Shown here piece by piece: positions 25,628 through 34,327 of a DNA stretch of 43,917 bases (positions are counted from its first letter, which is position 1; each line of letters opens with the position of its first letter). Where the stretch lies: assembly GCA_003164335.1 (NCBI GenBank), contig PLTF01000138.1, forward strand, positions 8,149 to 52,065, written 5' to 3'. The notes below the pieces were generated by a model, which saw nothing but the letters and a program-made list of their open reading frames with translations, had not been told where the DNA came from and ran no database searches. The DNA is from Fibrobacterota bacterium (lineage in GTDB: Bacteria > Fibrobacterota > Chitinivibrionia > Chitinivibrionales > Chitinispirillaceae). The position numbers and the translations under genes are program-made.

Positions 25628-28147
25628 TTAAATCTTAACCTCAATCGGCTCCGCATGCCATATCTCCTTCGCATATTCGGCAATGGCCCGATCCGAGGAA
25701 AAAATCCCCATCTTCGCAACATTCAAAATCGACATGCGTGTCCAAGCCTCGGGTTCATTTCTATAGACAAGTGCGGCCTTATGCTGGCACTCTGTGTAAG
25801 CCTCGAAATCGGCCATGACCAGGTAATTATCTCCTCCCGCAAGCAGTGAGTCGTAAATAGGCTTGAAGAGATTCGGCTCCTCGGGGCTGAAAAACCCCGA
25901 GCCTATGAGATTCATGACCTTCTGGAGCGCGGGATTCCTGTTATAGTATTCCCATGGATTGTAGCCTTTTTGGCGAAGCCGGTCGATTTCATCGGCCCGC
26001 AGGCCGAAAATAAACATATTTTCCTCGCCGATCTGCTCGGCCATTTCTACCGTTGCGCCGTCCATGGTTCCTATAGTCAGGGCGCCGTTGAGGGCGAATT
26101 TCATGTTTCCCGTACCCGAAGCTTCGGTTCCCGCGGTTGATATCTGCTCCGAAAGGTCGGCGGCGGGGATGACATATTCGGCGAGTGACACCCGGTAGTT
26201 GGGCAGGAAATGGATCCTGAGAAGCCCTGCGGTAGCGGGATCGTTATTGATGATGCCGGCGACATTATTGATAAATTTTATGATCAGCTTGGCCATGAAA
26301 TAGCCGGGAGCCGCCTTGCCGGCAAACAGGACGGCCCGGGGAACGAAATCCTTCGTATCGCCGGCCTTGATCCTGTTGTACAGGGCAATCGTATGCAGGA
26401 GGCAGAGAAGCTGGCGTTTGTATTCATGCAGGCGTTTGACCTGTACGTCAAAGAGCATAGACGGCGCAATGGTGAGATGCTCCCACGCCAGCATCTTATT
26501 CGCAAACCGCTCCTTTGCCGTTTTTTTCGCCGCCACCCACTGTTTCTGGAACTCGCGGTCGTCGGCATGACCGGCTAGTTTCGACAGTTCCCCGAGGTTG
26601 GTTACCCAGGCGGGGCCGATCGTTGCGGTAATGAGGTCCCGCAGCGAGGGATTTGCCTTATAGAGCCAGCGGCGCGGCGAGATCCCGTTGGTCTTGCTGT
26701 TGAATTTTTCCGGCCACATTTCGAAAAAATCGTGCATCAGCCGGTCGCAGAGCAACCGGGTATGAAGTTTTGATACCCCATTGACGGAATGGCTACCGAC
26801 GATGGCGAGGTATGCCATCCGCACCTGCTGTTCATCGCCTTCCTCGATGATGGACATCCTTCGCAGCCGGTCGGTATCCCCGGGAAACCGGTACGAAACC
26901 TCACGGAGGAAACGCGCGTTGATTTCGAAGATAATATCGAGATGGCGCGGCAGGAGCTTCTGCATCACCGGCACCGGCCATTTCTCAAGCGCTTCGGGCA
27001 TCAACGTATGGTTGGTATAGGCAAAGGTCCTGGTGACCAGAGCCCATGCCGCATCCCATTCAAGATCGTATTCGTCCAGAAAGAGCCGCATGAGTTCCAC
27101 GATGGCGATGGTCGGATGGGTGTCGTTCAATTGAATGGCGACCTTTTCGGCGAAGGCGAGGAAATCGGGGTTCGCCGCCCGGTACCGCCGGATGATGTCC
27201 TGCAGGGAAGCCGAGGTAAAGAAATGCTGCTGCTTGAGCCGCAACTCACGGCCGGAAATGTTGTTATCGTTCGGGTAAAGCACCTTTGAAATGTTTTCAC
27301 TGTCCAGTTTCGATTCGCAGGCCCCGATATAGTCGCCCTGGTTGAAATCCTGGAAATTGAACTCCTCCGCAGCGCGGGCCGACCAGAGGCGCAGGGAGTT
27401 GACATTATTGACGCCGAATCCCGGGATGGGAATATCGTACGGAATGGCAAGCACATCGATGGTATCGATCCACCGGAAACGCAGTTTTCCGTCCGGGTCC
27501 CTTGCCGCTATGGTTTTACCGTAAAATTTGATGGTCTTCTTGAATTCGGGCCGCTCGAGCTCCCAGGGATTGCGGAACTGGAGCCACATTTCAGGCAGCT
27601 CCACCTGGTTGCCGTTTACAATTTTCTGGTTGAAAATGCCGAAATCGTAGCGGATTCCGTATCCGAGGGCAGGGAGCTTGAGCGTAGCCATTGAGTCGAG
27701 ATAGCACGCGGCAAGACGCCCGAGGCCTCCATTGCCGAGACCGGCATCATGTTCCTGGTCAATGACTGATTCCATATCGAGCCGGAGATCATCGCCGGCC
27801 TGATTGCAGGCGGAAAGCAGCTGCATGTTGATGATATTATCGGACAGCAATCTGCCCAGGAGAAATTCCATGGACAAGTAGTAGACGCGTTTGACGTTTT
27901 GTGAGTGGTATTGCTGGCGGCTCGAGATCCAGCGCTCGATGAGTCGCTCCCGCACGGTGTAGGCCAGGCCGAGGAATTCATCGAATGCGGTATGGGAAAA
28001 CTGATCCTTGGCTAGATTATATTCAAGGTTGCTGAGAAACCCGCGCCTGATATCGGCGGCGGTATTTCCTTTATACAATAGCTTCCAGACAAATTCCCGT
28101 GAAGGACGGGCTGAACTCTTTTCAGGCATCGAATCGTTCTGCTTCAT
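25628..28147 (-). CDS. glgP: Glycogen/starch alpha-glucan phosphorylase
   Basis: An 839-aa GT35 enzyme that releases glucose-1-phosphate from alpha-1,4-glucan using phosphate. The pyridoxal phosphate motif EASGTGNMKFALNG is present with K683 as the Schiff-base lysine. N-terminal YYLSMEFLLGR and GNGGLGRLAACYLDS are typical. Length matches the bacterial/eukaryal GlgP class, not the short archaeal type. AGAGGA precedes the ATG. Regulatory phosphorylation-site sequences of animal enzymes are absent. No other glycogen gene is adjacent. Confidence 0.96.
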   Translation of the reverse strand: MKQNDSMPEKSSARPSREFVWKLLYKGNTAADIRRGFLSNLEYNLAKDQFSHTAFDEFLGLAYTVRERLIERWISSRQQYHSQNVKRVYYLSMEFLLGRLLSDNIINMQLLSACNQAGDDLRLDMESVIDQEHDAGLGNGGLGRLAACYLDSMATLKLPALGYGIRYDFGIFNQKIVNGNQVELPEMWLQFRNPWELERPEFKKTIKFYGKTIAARDPDGKLRFRWIDTIDVLAIPYDIPIPGFGVNNVNSLRLWSARAAEEFNFQDFNQGDYIGACESKLDSENISKVLYPNDNNISGRELRLKQQHFFTSASLQDIIRRYRAANPDFLAFAEKVAIQLNDTHPTIAIVELMRLFLDEYDLEWDAAWALVTRTFAYTNHTLMPEALEKWPVPVMQKLLPRHLDIIFEINARFLREVSYRFPGDTDRLRRMSIIEEGDEQQVRMAYLAIVGSHSVNGVSKLHTRLLCDRLMHDFFEMWPEKFNSKTNGISPRRWLYKANPSLRDLITATIGPAWVTNLGELSKLAGHADDREFQKQWVAAKKTAKERFANKMLAWEHLTIAPSMLFDVQVKRLHEYKRQLLCLLHTIALYNRIKAGDTKDFVPRAVLFAGKAAPGYFMAKLIIKFINNVAGIINNDPATAGLLRIHFLPNYRVSLAEYVIPAADLSEQISTAGTEASGTGNMKFALNGALTIGTMDGATVEMAEQIGEENMFIFGLRADEIDRLRQKGYNPWEYYNRNPALQKVMNLIGSGFFSPEEPNLFKPIYDSLLAGGDNYLVMADFEAYTECQHKAALVYRNEPEAWTRMSILNVAKMGIFSSDRAIAEYAKEIWHAEPIEVKI

Positions 28148-28258
28148 GGTTTTCCTCTCTGAACAGGCATAGCAAGCATATTATACCATGCGGTAACGTA
28201 CTGAGGTGCCGTAATGAACGCAATTTATATGCCCGCCGTTATCGGGGCCCATCTCCCG

Positions 28259-28295
28259 AAAAAAAGGCTCCGCACCCCATTCAAGGTGCGGAGCC
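28259..28295 (-). terminator. Intrinsic terminator of the partner-switch operon
   Basis: A perfect 11-bp GC-rich stem GGCTCCGCACC/GGTGCGGAGCC with an 8-nt loop, followed on the minus strand by seven T residues (28265-28259). It lies 25 bp after the end of the SurA-like gene. Confidence 0.93.
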
Positions 28296-28319
28296 CGTCT
28301 GGTGCAGGAATTATTCAGA

Positions 28320-29978
28320 CTATATCTTCTTCTGCATTCCCGGGATCAATTCGGACTTGAGACCCGAGGAATCGCCCCCCGCGCCGGCCTCAACTTTCTT
28401 GCCCTGGCGCTTGACTTCGGCCTGCAGCTCATCGACGCTTGCCATCTGTTCGCCCAGATGCAGCATCATGAACTCCGCGTCGTCGGTAAGTTCGCAATCG
28501 GGAGCATTCTTCAGGACCCATTTATAGTTGACCTCGGCCATTTCCGGTTTATTCAGATATTCATCATAAATAAAGCCTATCATGAACATGGTATTGCATA
28601 TTTTTCTCCGGTCGGCATCCACAATAAGCGCCCGCCGATAATCCTTGATTGCATCGCTGTATTGTTGCTGCTCGGTTTTCATTTTAGCTAGTTCGAGAAT
28701 CGCTTTCCTGCCTTCTTTTGCAAAAAAGAAATTATCGACCAGCGTACGATAGGTATTCAGAGCCTCGGCGACATTCCCGGTATCCCGCAATGAATCGGCC
28801 CTCCGCAGGAGTTTGGCGGGATCACCATCCAACTCGTCTTTCCATTCGTTTTTCAGGAAGCGGATGCCTTCTGCACGACGGATTTCGTAGATAAGACTAT
28901 CGAACTTTACATTGACTTCACGCGCGACGAGCTTTGCAAGATGGCTTTTATACCGCGCGGTATCGGACGCAACCGGAGATTCGGCATCGTCCAGGAAGGA
29001 GTACCAGGCCATTGCGGTATCGATGGTAACGCCTTTTTTTGCCTCGGGAGCGAGCGATTCGGTGATGAAGTTCTGCGCAAGCTCATAGCGCCATGCCCAC
29101 TTGAGCACATTCTGTACGATCGGCTTTGAGGCAAATCCCATCTCCTCCGCTTTATCGGAGAAAAGCTTCCACCGGACGAGCCAGAGAGCAAGGTTTCTCA
29201 ATTCCTTCGAATTCGTTTTATAGGCATCCCGCCGGTCTGCAGGGAGCCAGGAGAGAATGAGATCGACATCGTCCTGCGAGATGATTTTTCCCGGACCGCA
29301 AAAATCTTTCAGGGAATCGGGAAGGGGGCTACCGTATTTTTCGCGATAATACATCCGCATGAATACATAGCCGTTGCCCTCTCCGCGGGCGTACGTGAGC
29401 CACTGCTTCCGGAGCGCCTCGGAGTCCTTGAGAGGAAAGGTCTGCCTGAACTCCGAGTCGGGCTGGAAGTTTGCCTGAAACATCTTATCGGTAACCGTCG
29501 TTTTTGCTTCGGCGAAGGTTCTCACGATGGGCGCCTTCTTGTGCCCGGTCGAATCTGCCGGCGGTGTAATCGTAAATTCGTCGAGATGATTCTTATAGTA
29601 TTGCTGCAGCTGGGCATCGGAATATCCTAAATTGGGCTGCAGGATATTCTGCATAAAGAGAACGGAGGTATAGTAGCGCTCCTTCCATTTCCATCCGAGG
29701 CTGTGCTGGAGCTTGAAGGAACCGATTTTACCGCTTTCACGGCTGTAAATTGCCTCGGTTTCGACGAGGCTGCTGACCGTGGGACGGCCGGCGAGGGAAA
29801 ATTCAGGGGCCGGCGTAGGATAATACCGTGTTGCGGTGCCGAAGGCATCGGCGTCCTGCTGGGTGAGGAGCGTGGATCCGACATAGGCCAGGCGATCATT
29901 CTTTACCGCGCCATGGTAACAGAGACACAGCATGAGCGGTAATCCAAGAGGGAGCAGCAAAAGAGACTTTCTATTCAT
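28320..29978 (-). CDS. Secreted SurA/PpiC-like protein with TPR region
   Basis: A 552-aa exported protein. The N-terminus has a hydrophobic signal with Cys residues 18/20 that may or may not be a lipobox. The early part (AYVGSTLLTQQDADAF; LGYSDAQLQQYYKNHLDEF) resembles the chaperone domain of SurA/PpiC proteins. A canonical parvulin domain is not evident. The C-terminal 200 residues look like TPR helices (EALNTYRTLVDNFF, DAIKDYRRALIVDADRR). It probably handles exported polypeptides in the periplasm. It is the last gene of the STAS/RsbW operon and ends before a strong terminator. Confidence 0.7.
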   Translation of the reverse strand: MNRKSLLLLPLGLPLMLCLCYHGAVKNDRLAYVGSTLLTQQDADAFGTATRYYPTPAPEFSLAGRPTVSSLVETEAIYSRESGKIGSFKLQHSLGWKWKERYYTSVLFMQNILQPNLGYSDAQLQQYYKNHLDEFTITPPADSTGHKKAPIVRTFAEAKTTVTDKMFQANFQPDSEFRQTFPLKDSEALRKQWLTYARGEGNGYVFMRMYYREKYGSPLPDSLKDFCGPGKIISQDDVDLILSWLPADRRDAYKTNSKELRNLALWLVRWKLFSDKAEEMGFASKPIVQNVLKWAWRYELAQNFITESLAPEAKKGVTIDTAMAWYSFLDDAESPVASDTARYKSHLAKLVAREVNVKFDSLIYEIRRAEGIRFLKNEWKDELDGDPAKLLRRADSLRDTGNVAEALNTYRTLVDNFFFAKEGRKAILELAKMKTEQQQYSDAIKDYRRALIVDADRRKICNTMFMIGFIYDEYLNKPEMAEVNYKWVLKNAPDCELTDDAEFMMLHLGEQMASVDELQAEVKRQGKKVEAGAGGDSSGLKSELIPGMQKKI

Positions 29979-30017
29979 GAGGCATCCTTATGGCGTTAAA
30001 AAGGAATAGGGATATGG

Positions 30018-30374
30018 TCAGTTGAGCGAGGCAAGTGCCTCGTCAACGGTATCGTATATTTCGAGAATCGATGTCGCACCGATGATTTCGACAATTTCAA
30101 AAACGTTTTCATTAACGTTGGCAATCTTGAACCGGCCCGACTTTTCCTTGGCCGATTTATTCAGATGCAGAAGGATTCCCAGGCCGGTGCTATTGACATA
30201 GCGAAGCTTGGCGAAGTCCGCAACGATCTGCACTTTTCCCTCATTGAAGAAGGTAGTAACTTTTTCGAGAACCGTCTGAACGTTTGTCGCATCCAGGTCA
30301 CCTGCAAACCTGATAACCTCGGCATCGTTCCGGCCTTTAACGGATTCACAGGTGAGCTCGATTTTTGATTCCAT
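30018..30374 (-). CDS. STAS-domain anti-sigma factor antagonist
   Basis: A 118-aa single STAS domain. YVNSTGLG carries the phosphorylatable serine S62 in the canonical position. Such proteins bind an RsbW-like kinase when unphosphorylated and so release its partner sigma factor. It starts 4 bp after the STAS-ATPase fusion gene, its probable regulator. No sigma factor or PP2C phosphatase is in the window. Confidence 0.9.
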   Translation of the reverse strand: MESKIELTCESVKGRNDAEVIRFAGDLDATNVQTVLEKVTTFFNEGKVQIVADFAKLRYVNSTGLGILLHLNKSAKEKSGRFKIANVNENVFEIVEIIGATSILEIYDTVDEALASLN

Positions 30375-30378
30375 GACG

Positions 30379-31179
30379 TTATTCCTCTTTTATTTTGGTT
30401 ACGTGTACGATGGTTCCCTTTTCCGTGACGTCGGCGGAAAAATCGCTTGAAAGCAATTTGACAAGAGCAAGCCCCCTGCCGCGTGTGAAATCGCCGTCGT
30501 GGGGCATCTCGCAGGATACATTACTCATGAAAGCCTGCAACTGTTCACGCTTGGCAGGATCGCTGATATTTTCCGCGTCAAGCTCGATCTTCTCCCAATC
30601 TATCCGCATGCTCAGCGAAATATTGTCGTTTTCGTTTTTTGAACCGTATTCCACCGCATTGTTGCAGAGTTCATCGACGATGGTTTCGATGCGGAAACTG
30701 TCGCGGCCCTTATACCCTTTCTGGGCCATGACCCCGCTGACAAAGCGCCTTACGGCAGGAACCACCCCGATCTGCGGCGGGAAGGAAAGTTTAATACTTT
30801 CCGCTTCGTGCATTACCTCCCAGGAATAGACATTCATAGCCGAATGAACGTCGTTGAACATTTTAAAAATTTTATCAACGCCCATCAGAATGCATTTCAT
30901 CTTTATGTCGAGATTGATACCCGAGAGGACAAGGTCGCCCCCCTTCTCGGTGAAGCGGCGCTTCAGCCCGAGAAGCTTCCCGAGCGCCACCGAGGCGATC
31001 ATGGTGACGGCGGTAAGGTCGACAATGGCGAATTTCTTTCCATCCATCGAGGCATCGGAAAGGCAGGTATCAAAAATCGCGGCGCTCCTGATATCTAAAT
31101 CGCCTCGCAGCCTGATAAGGCAGATCTCGGGAGCCTGCGGAATATCTTCAATCATTGCAGCAGGAGCATTATCGCTCAT
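30379..31179 (-). CDS. STAS-HATPase fusion (antagonist plus RsbW-like kinase)
   Basis: A 266-aa protein with two parts: a STAS domain at about 15-115 (MIASVALGKL, S63 in the acceptor position) and an RsbW-type GHKL ATPase at about 130-262, with N-box DELCNNAVEYG (169-179) and a late glycine-rich GDFTRGRGLALVK (229-241). The usual arrangement keeps anti-sigma kinase and antagonist as separate proteins, so the fusion is notable. It could be self-inhibiting, or the STAS part could sense another kinase. It sits between a second RsbW-like ATPase and a free STAS protein. Confidence 0.88.
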   Translation of the reverse strand: MSDNAPAAMIEDIPQAPEICLIRLRGDLDIRSAAIFDTCLSDASMDGKKFAIVDLTAVTMIASVALGKLLGLKRRFTEKGGDLVLSGINLDIKMKCILMGVDKIFKMFNDVHSAMNVYSWEVMHEAESIKLSFPPQIGVVPAVRRFVSGVMAQKGYKGRDSFRIETIVDELCNNAVEYGSKNENDNISLSMRIDWEKIELDAENISDPAKREQLQAFMSNVSCEMPHDGDFTRGRGLALVKLLSSDFSADVTEKGTIVHVTKIKEE

Positions 31180-31233
31180 GATGTCTATTCCTCATGCCTT
31201 TATAGGGTATCGAATTTTTTCAACTGCACGCTC

Positions 31234-31656
31234 TCAGCATTCGCGCATCCTCACTACATGGATATGAGAGACATTATTATCATCGATGGTACACGTCACG
31301 GTATCGGAAAGCAGACGAATGAGCTCGATATCATGGCCTTTTTCCCGTGAAGCTTCGGCTATGGCCTCGCGGAACCGCTGGATATTTTCATGGTAGCCGC
31401 CGGCGCCCTTGACGAAAATTTCGACCCGGTCCGCATAGGCATCGCACAACACCTCTACGGGTTGCCGATCGGATGGTGAGCCATGAATAACCGCATTGTT
31501 GCACAGCTCGTCCACGAGAAATTCCGAGCGGAAGCTGAACTTCGGGCTGAACTTGAGAACCTGGAGTGCATCGGATACCAATTGCCGGACAAGCGGAATG
31601 TAATCCAGTTCACCGGGAAAGGAAACGGAAACACGGTAGGGAATTTCAGATTTCAT
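31234..31656 (-). CDS. RsbW-like ATP-binding protein
   Basis: A 140-aa GHKL ATPase domain of the anti-sigma kinase type. The N-box reads VDELCNNAVIHGS; the later G-box is changed to KGHDIELIRLLSD, where GxGL is usual, so ATP turnover may be altered. It lies 54 bp upstream of the STAS-ATPase fusion on the same strand and 52 bp after a small unknown gene. Role in partner switching is inferred. Confidence 0.85.
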   Translation of the reverse strand: MKSEIPYRVSVSFPGELDYIPLVRQLVSDALQVLKFSPKFSFRSEFLVDELCNNAVIHGSPSDRQPVEVLCDAYADRVEIFVKGAGGYHENIQRFREAIAEASREKGHDIELIRLLSDTVTCTIDDNNVSHIHVVRMREC

Positions 31657-31708
31657 GGGAGTCGAAGGTTGCCTCTTTTTTTAAGCCTTTTCCTGCCGTC
31701 ATATGGAG

Positions 31709-32044
31709 CTACTCCTCACCATGGAGAATATATGCCTCTTCCGCCGAGCTGATGACTCTTTTTTTGGCAAGCGTTTCCACCATCCGGCCGGTAATTGACA
31801 TAAGCGACCCAAAGGTCGGCGCATCATGCAGGCCTCTCATGGCAAATCGCGTCTTTGCATCTTGTTCCGAACGGGTTCGAAATCCATCGAGAAGGCACTC
31901 CATGACATACATGACTTCGCCATAGGTCAGATTGCCCTGCCGATACTCCGAAAACCCGGATATGGCCTCCTGGATTAGTCCCTGCAACTTGTCAAACTCA
32001 GACTTATCGTCAAAGACATTTTTATAGGAGCCCGCCGGAACCAT
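31709..32044 (-). CDS. Small conserved-looking protein of unknown function heading the STAS/RsbW operon
   Basis: A 111-aa, mainly helical and charged protein. I do not recognise it. The frame opens at GTG 32101, but ATG 32044 is preceded by GAGAGGA at ideal spacing and is chosen. It ends 52 bp before the RsbW-like gene, so it probably belongs to the operon and may be a partner or regulator of the switch proteins. Confidence 0.7.
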   Translation of the reverse strand: MVPAGSYKNVFDDKSEFDKLQGLIQEAISGFSEYRQGNLTYGEVMYVMECLLDGFRTRSEQDAKTRFAMRGLHDAPTFGSLMSITGRMVETLAKKRVISSAEEAYILHGEE

Positions 32045-32242
32045 TGCACATCCTCTCCCCTGGAAAATCGAAGCGTTGAAGCCTCCCGGAAACGTCGGCA
32101 CCCGACCTATAACTATGATAATCAGTTACTACGATTGCAAAAGGCATTTATTGCTGCATGAACCGCCGCAAAAAGGCATCCGCAACGGAATCCATGAAGG
32201 ACGTGAGTCTTAATATACATAAAGTATCGGCTCCCGGAAAAT

Positions 32243-32280
32243 ATAGAAGCTCCCGAAGCAGAGCTTCGGGGAGCTTCTAT
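32243..32280. repeat. Dispersed hairpin repeat, family A (copy 2)
   Basis: Arms ATAGAAGCTCCC-GAAGC (32243-32259) and GCTTCGGGGAGCTTCTAT (32263-32280) are complementary over 17 pairs with one unpaired base around an AGA loop. The longest stem of the three copies. It lies between the unknown 111-aa gene and a secreted-protein gene. Confidence 0.85.
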
Positions 32281-32335
32281 AGGAGAGGAAATATTTTTAA
32301 TTCGCTCGCTGTGCCTGTTCAATACAATCGGCCCG

Positions 32336-33034
32336 CTATCGGCCTTGTTGCCGGGTCGAATCCACGGCACTGTCCTGCTGCCGGGCTCCGGACTGATTTA
32401 TCGCCAGTTTTGTCGAATCTGTCACAGCTTCCGCAATGTCATTCTTTTTTTGCAAAACGATCGCTTTGACGGTAGTTGCGGCGGATGCGGAGACTTTGTA
32501 CTGCAGCGAATCCAGCAGCTCGGATCGGTCCGGCGCGGCGACCTGGATCGCTTCGTCGATGGGTCCGAACCACGCGCAGTACCCTTCCGGTTTTGTTACC
32601 CTGGCCCGGACTTCGCCGGCGAAATCATAGACTCCCGACAAGGGGGTATACATTGCCAGCTCAAGGCAGAGGTTTCCCTCCAGTTCGGCATGTATCAGGC
32701 GCCTTCTTACCGCCCGGATGGCGCAACTTTTGACCCTCCCCCAAATGACCAGAGCCGAATCCGGAACACAGCGCCGCAGCGATGCGGACAGGGAGGTCGT
32801 TATTGCGGGGTAGCTGAAAAGTCCGATTTGGGATTGGAGCCGCCGCACCTCGGCATTATCCACGAGGTGAACACCGGGAATCGTCGCAATCTGTTCCTTC
32901 AAGATCCGGTTGAACTGCTTTTCGATAGCAGGGGCTCCGTCGTCCGCAAGACCGATAAACGCGACTTCGCGGCACTCGGCTCCGCCCCATGTCAGCAGTA
33001 TCGTGGTCAAAAAAAACAAGGCCGGTCTATTCAT
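32336..33034 (-). CDS. Secreted protein of unknown function
   Basis: A 232-aa protein with a signal peptide (about 1-21, MNRPALFFLTTILLTWGGAE). The mature N-terminal part (VAFIGLADDG...FNRILKEQIATIPGVHLVD) recalls the alpha/beta start of CsgG, TolB-N or FlgT-like proteins, where a stretch such as FDS/FNxxLxxxL defines an ancient periplasmic nucleotide-free fold. The C-terminus is Gln/Ser-rich and low-complexity. AGGAGAG precedes the ATG. Its start overlaps the stop of an upstream FlhB-tail-like ORF (ATGA). Confidence 0.65.
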   Translation of the reverse strand: MNRPALFFLTTILLTWGGAECREVAFIGLADDGAPAIEKQFNRILKEQIATIPGVHLVDNAEVRRLQSQIGLFSYPAITTSLSASLRRCVPDSALVIWGRVKSCAIRAVRRRLIHAELEGNLCLELAMYTPLSGVYDFAGEVRARVTKPEGYCAWFGPIDEAIQVAAPDRSELLDSLQYKVSASAATTVKAIVLQKKNDIAEAVTDSTKLAINQSGARQQDSAVDSTRQQGR

Positions 33035-33162
33035 TCCTGGTTTCTCTCCTTTTTAATCATGTCATTTGCCCGGTATACCCAGGCGAGGATTTCAGCAGCC
33101 GCAGCAAAAAGTTCCCGCGGTAGTTTTACCCAGCTTCGATCGAGCCGGATGCGGTGCGCATG
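33031..33162 (-). other. Start-less ORF resembling the FlhB cytoplasmic tail
   Basis: The minus-strand frame 33162-33031 encodes WVKLPRELFAAAAEILAWVY, close to the end of FlhB and of FlhB-like (YlqH-type) proteins, where IPxxLYxAVAEILAxVY is conserved. The frame has no ATG, GTG or TTG before an upstream stop, yet its own stop forms an ATGA with the following gene start. An ATG at 33161 in the neighbouring frame, preceded by AAGGGAA, could supply the start if one base has been lost or gained near GGGTAAAAC (about 33128-33120). It may be a frameshifted gene, a sequencing error or a relic. Confidence 0.4.
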
Positions 33163-33176
33163 GCAATGGTTCCCTT

Positions 33177-34049
33177 TTACCGTTTTTTCACCAGCGCCAT
33201 GGCCAGCCCAACCTGATCCACACTCACGTGGTAGCGACGGGATATCTCCCGTACGGAAAGCCCCTCTTCATTTGCGGAAACAATCAGTGCTTCAATGGTC
33301 TGCGATATGCCGGCCGAATGCCTTTCATCCCGGGCTTCCCCGTCGCCGGGAAGCGCACCGGGTTGCTGCAATGGCACTTCAACCGGGGCAAAAAGCTCCA
33401 GCGGCTCATTATCGTCGGTATTCCGCAGTGTCTGCGGAGGGGAGGGTGGCGCGCCGACATGCCGGGCCGATTGAAGCTCCCCGGAGCAGAGCTCCGGGGA
33501 CTGCACTCGCTGGGCCTGTTCATAGAATACCGCAGCCCTGCGGGTGGCCGCCCGTTGTCCTCCAACCTTCAGGCGCCGCCTTGCAATTGATAACGTCACG
33601 AGAAGAAATCCGAGAAGCAACAAGGCTGCAAGCGTTGGTCCGGAGAATAAAACCATGAAAGGATGAGAAGCAAAACGACCGACGCCGAGAAACGCCGCAA
33701 GGTCAGCCATGCCTGCCTTGACATCGAGTATCGACAGCAGGGAAACTGATCCGGTCCCTGCTAGTGGGGCTTCTGCGTGAAGCGCCTTACCATTCTCTTC
33801 AAGATGCCGGTACAAGGCGATGGAATCGCGGCAGAGTGCTATTTTTTCCTCAATGCTGTCTGGCTGCAATCCGGCTCGATTGCGAGCCTGCAGAGCAACT
33901 TCCAATGAATCGAGGATCTCACGATAGGATTGAAGCTGCGCCCCACCAAAGCGTGCCGTACCGGCAAATCCGGAAATACTGAAACATAGCATGGATATGA
34001 TCGATGCTGTCCGGAACCTCATTATTGTTGTCTTGACGCTGAATTTCAT
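33177..34049 (-). CDS. Single-pass membrane protein with DUF6115-like C-terminus
   Basis: A 290-aa protein. A hydrophobic N-terminal segment (about 12-30) is followed by a helical extracytoplasmic part, TM at about 131-157, a low-complexity cytoplasmic linker, and a C-terminal helix-turn-helix-like end (261-290): EGLSVREISRRYHVSVDQVGLAMAL. That pattern (IAxxLxVxxGEVxLAL) is typical of DUF6115/DUF2802 proteins often found near flagellar genes. Residues about 182-195 are encoded by a copy of repeat family A. It stands upstream of the FlhB-tail ORF. Function unknown; a flagellar or secretion role is a guess. Confidence 0.7.
   Translation of the reverse strand: MKFSVKTTIMRFRTASIISMLCFSISGFAGTARFGGAQLQSYREILDSLEVALQARNRAGLQPDSIEEKIALCRDSIALYRHLEENGKALHAEAPLAGTGSVSLLSILDVKAGMADLAAFLGVGRFASHPFMVLFSGPTLAALLLLGFLLVTLSIARRRLKVGGQRAATRRAAVFYEQAQRVQSPELCSGELQSARHVGAPPSPPQTLRNTDDNEPLELFAPVEVPLQQPGALPGDGEARDERHSAGISQTIEALIVSANEEGLSVREISRRYHVSVDQVGLAMALVKKR
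33470..33504. repeat. Dispersed hairpin repeat, family A (copy 3), inside a coding sequence
   Basis: ATTGAAGCTCCCCGGAGC, AGA loop, GCTCCGGGGACTGC. Compared with copy 2, an A-T pair is replaced by G-C on both sides of the stem (compensatory change). It lies in frame in the linker of the 33177-34049 gene. Confidence 0.85.
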
Positions 34050-34327
34050 AGACCTGCTCCCCAGCTCATCAATGCCGCAGCCATCAGGCCAATGTAATTG
34101 ACCCTTCTCCGGAAAAGCCTTTAACTATCCGCATATATTGTTGCACGATGCCGGGAGGATTTCAAGGTATTCCTGCTTTGGTTCATGGTGAGCGTCGATG
34201 CCTGTTGCCTGCTTAAAACGATTTATGTATTTTAATTGGGTTGCTGACCGTATAAAAAAGGAGTTGTCCTTCCAGGAAAAAAGTTGCAGATAAACCCGTG
34301 CAGGGAGCTTGAACGCCAACGATAATT

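Noticed and set aside
32345-33658. Plus-strand open frame of 437 codons
   Set aside because: It runs antisense across two minus-strand genes with signal peptide and ribosome sites and has no recognisable domain.
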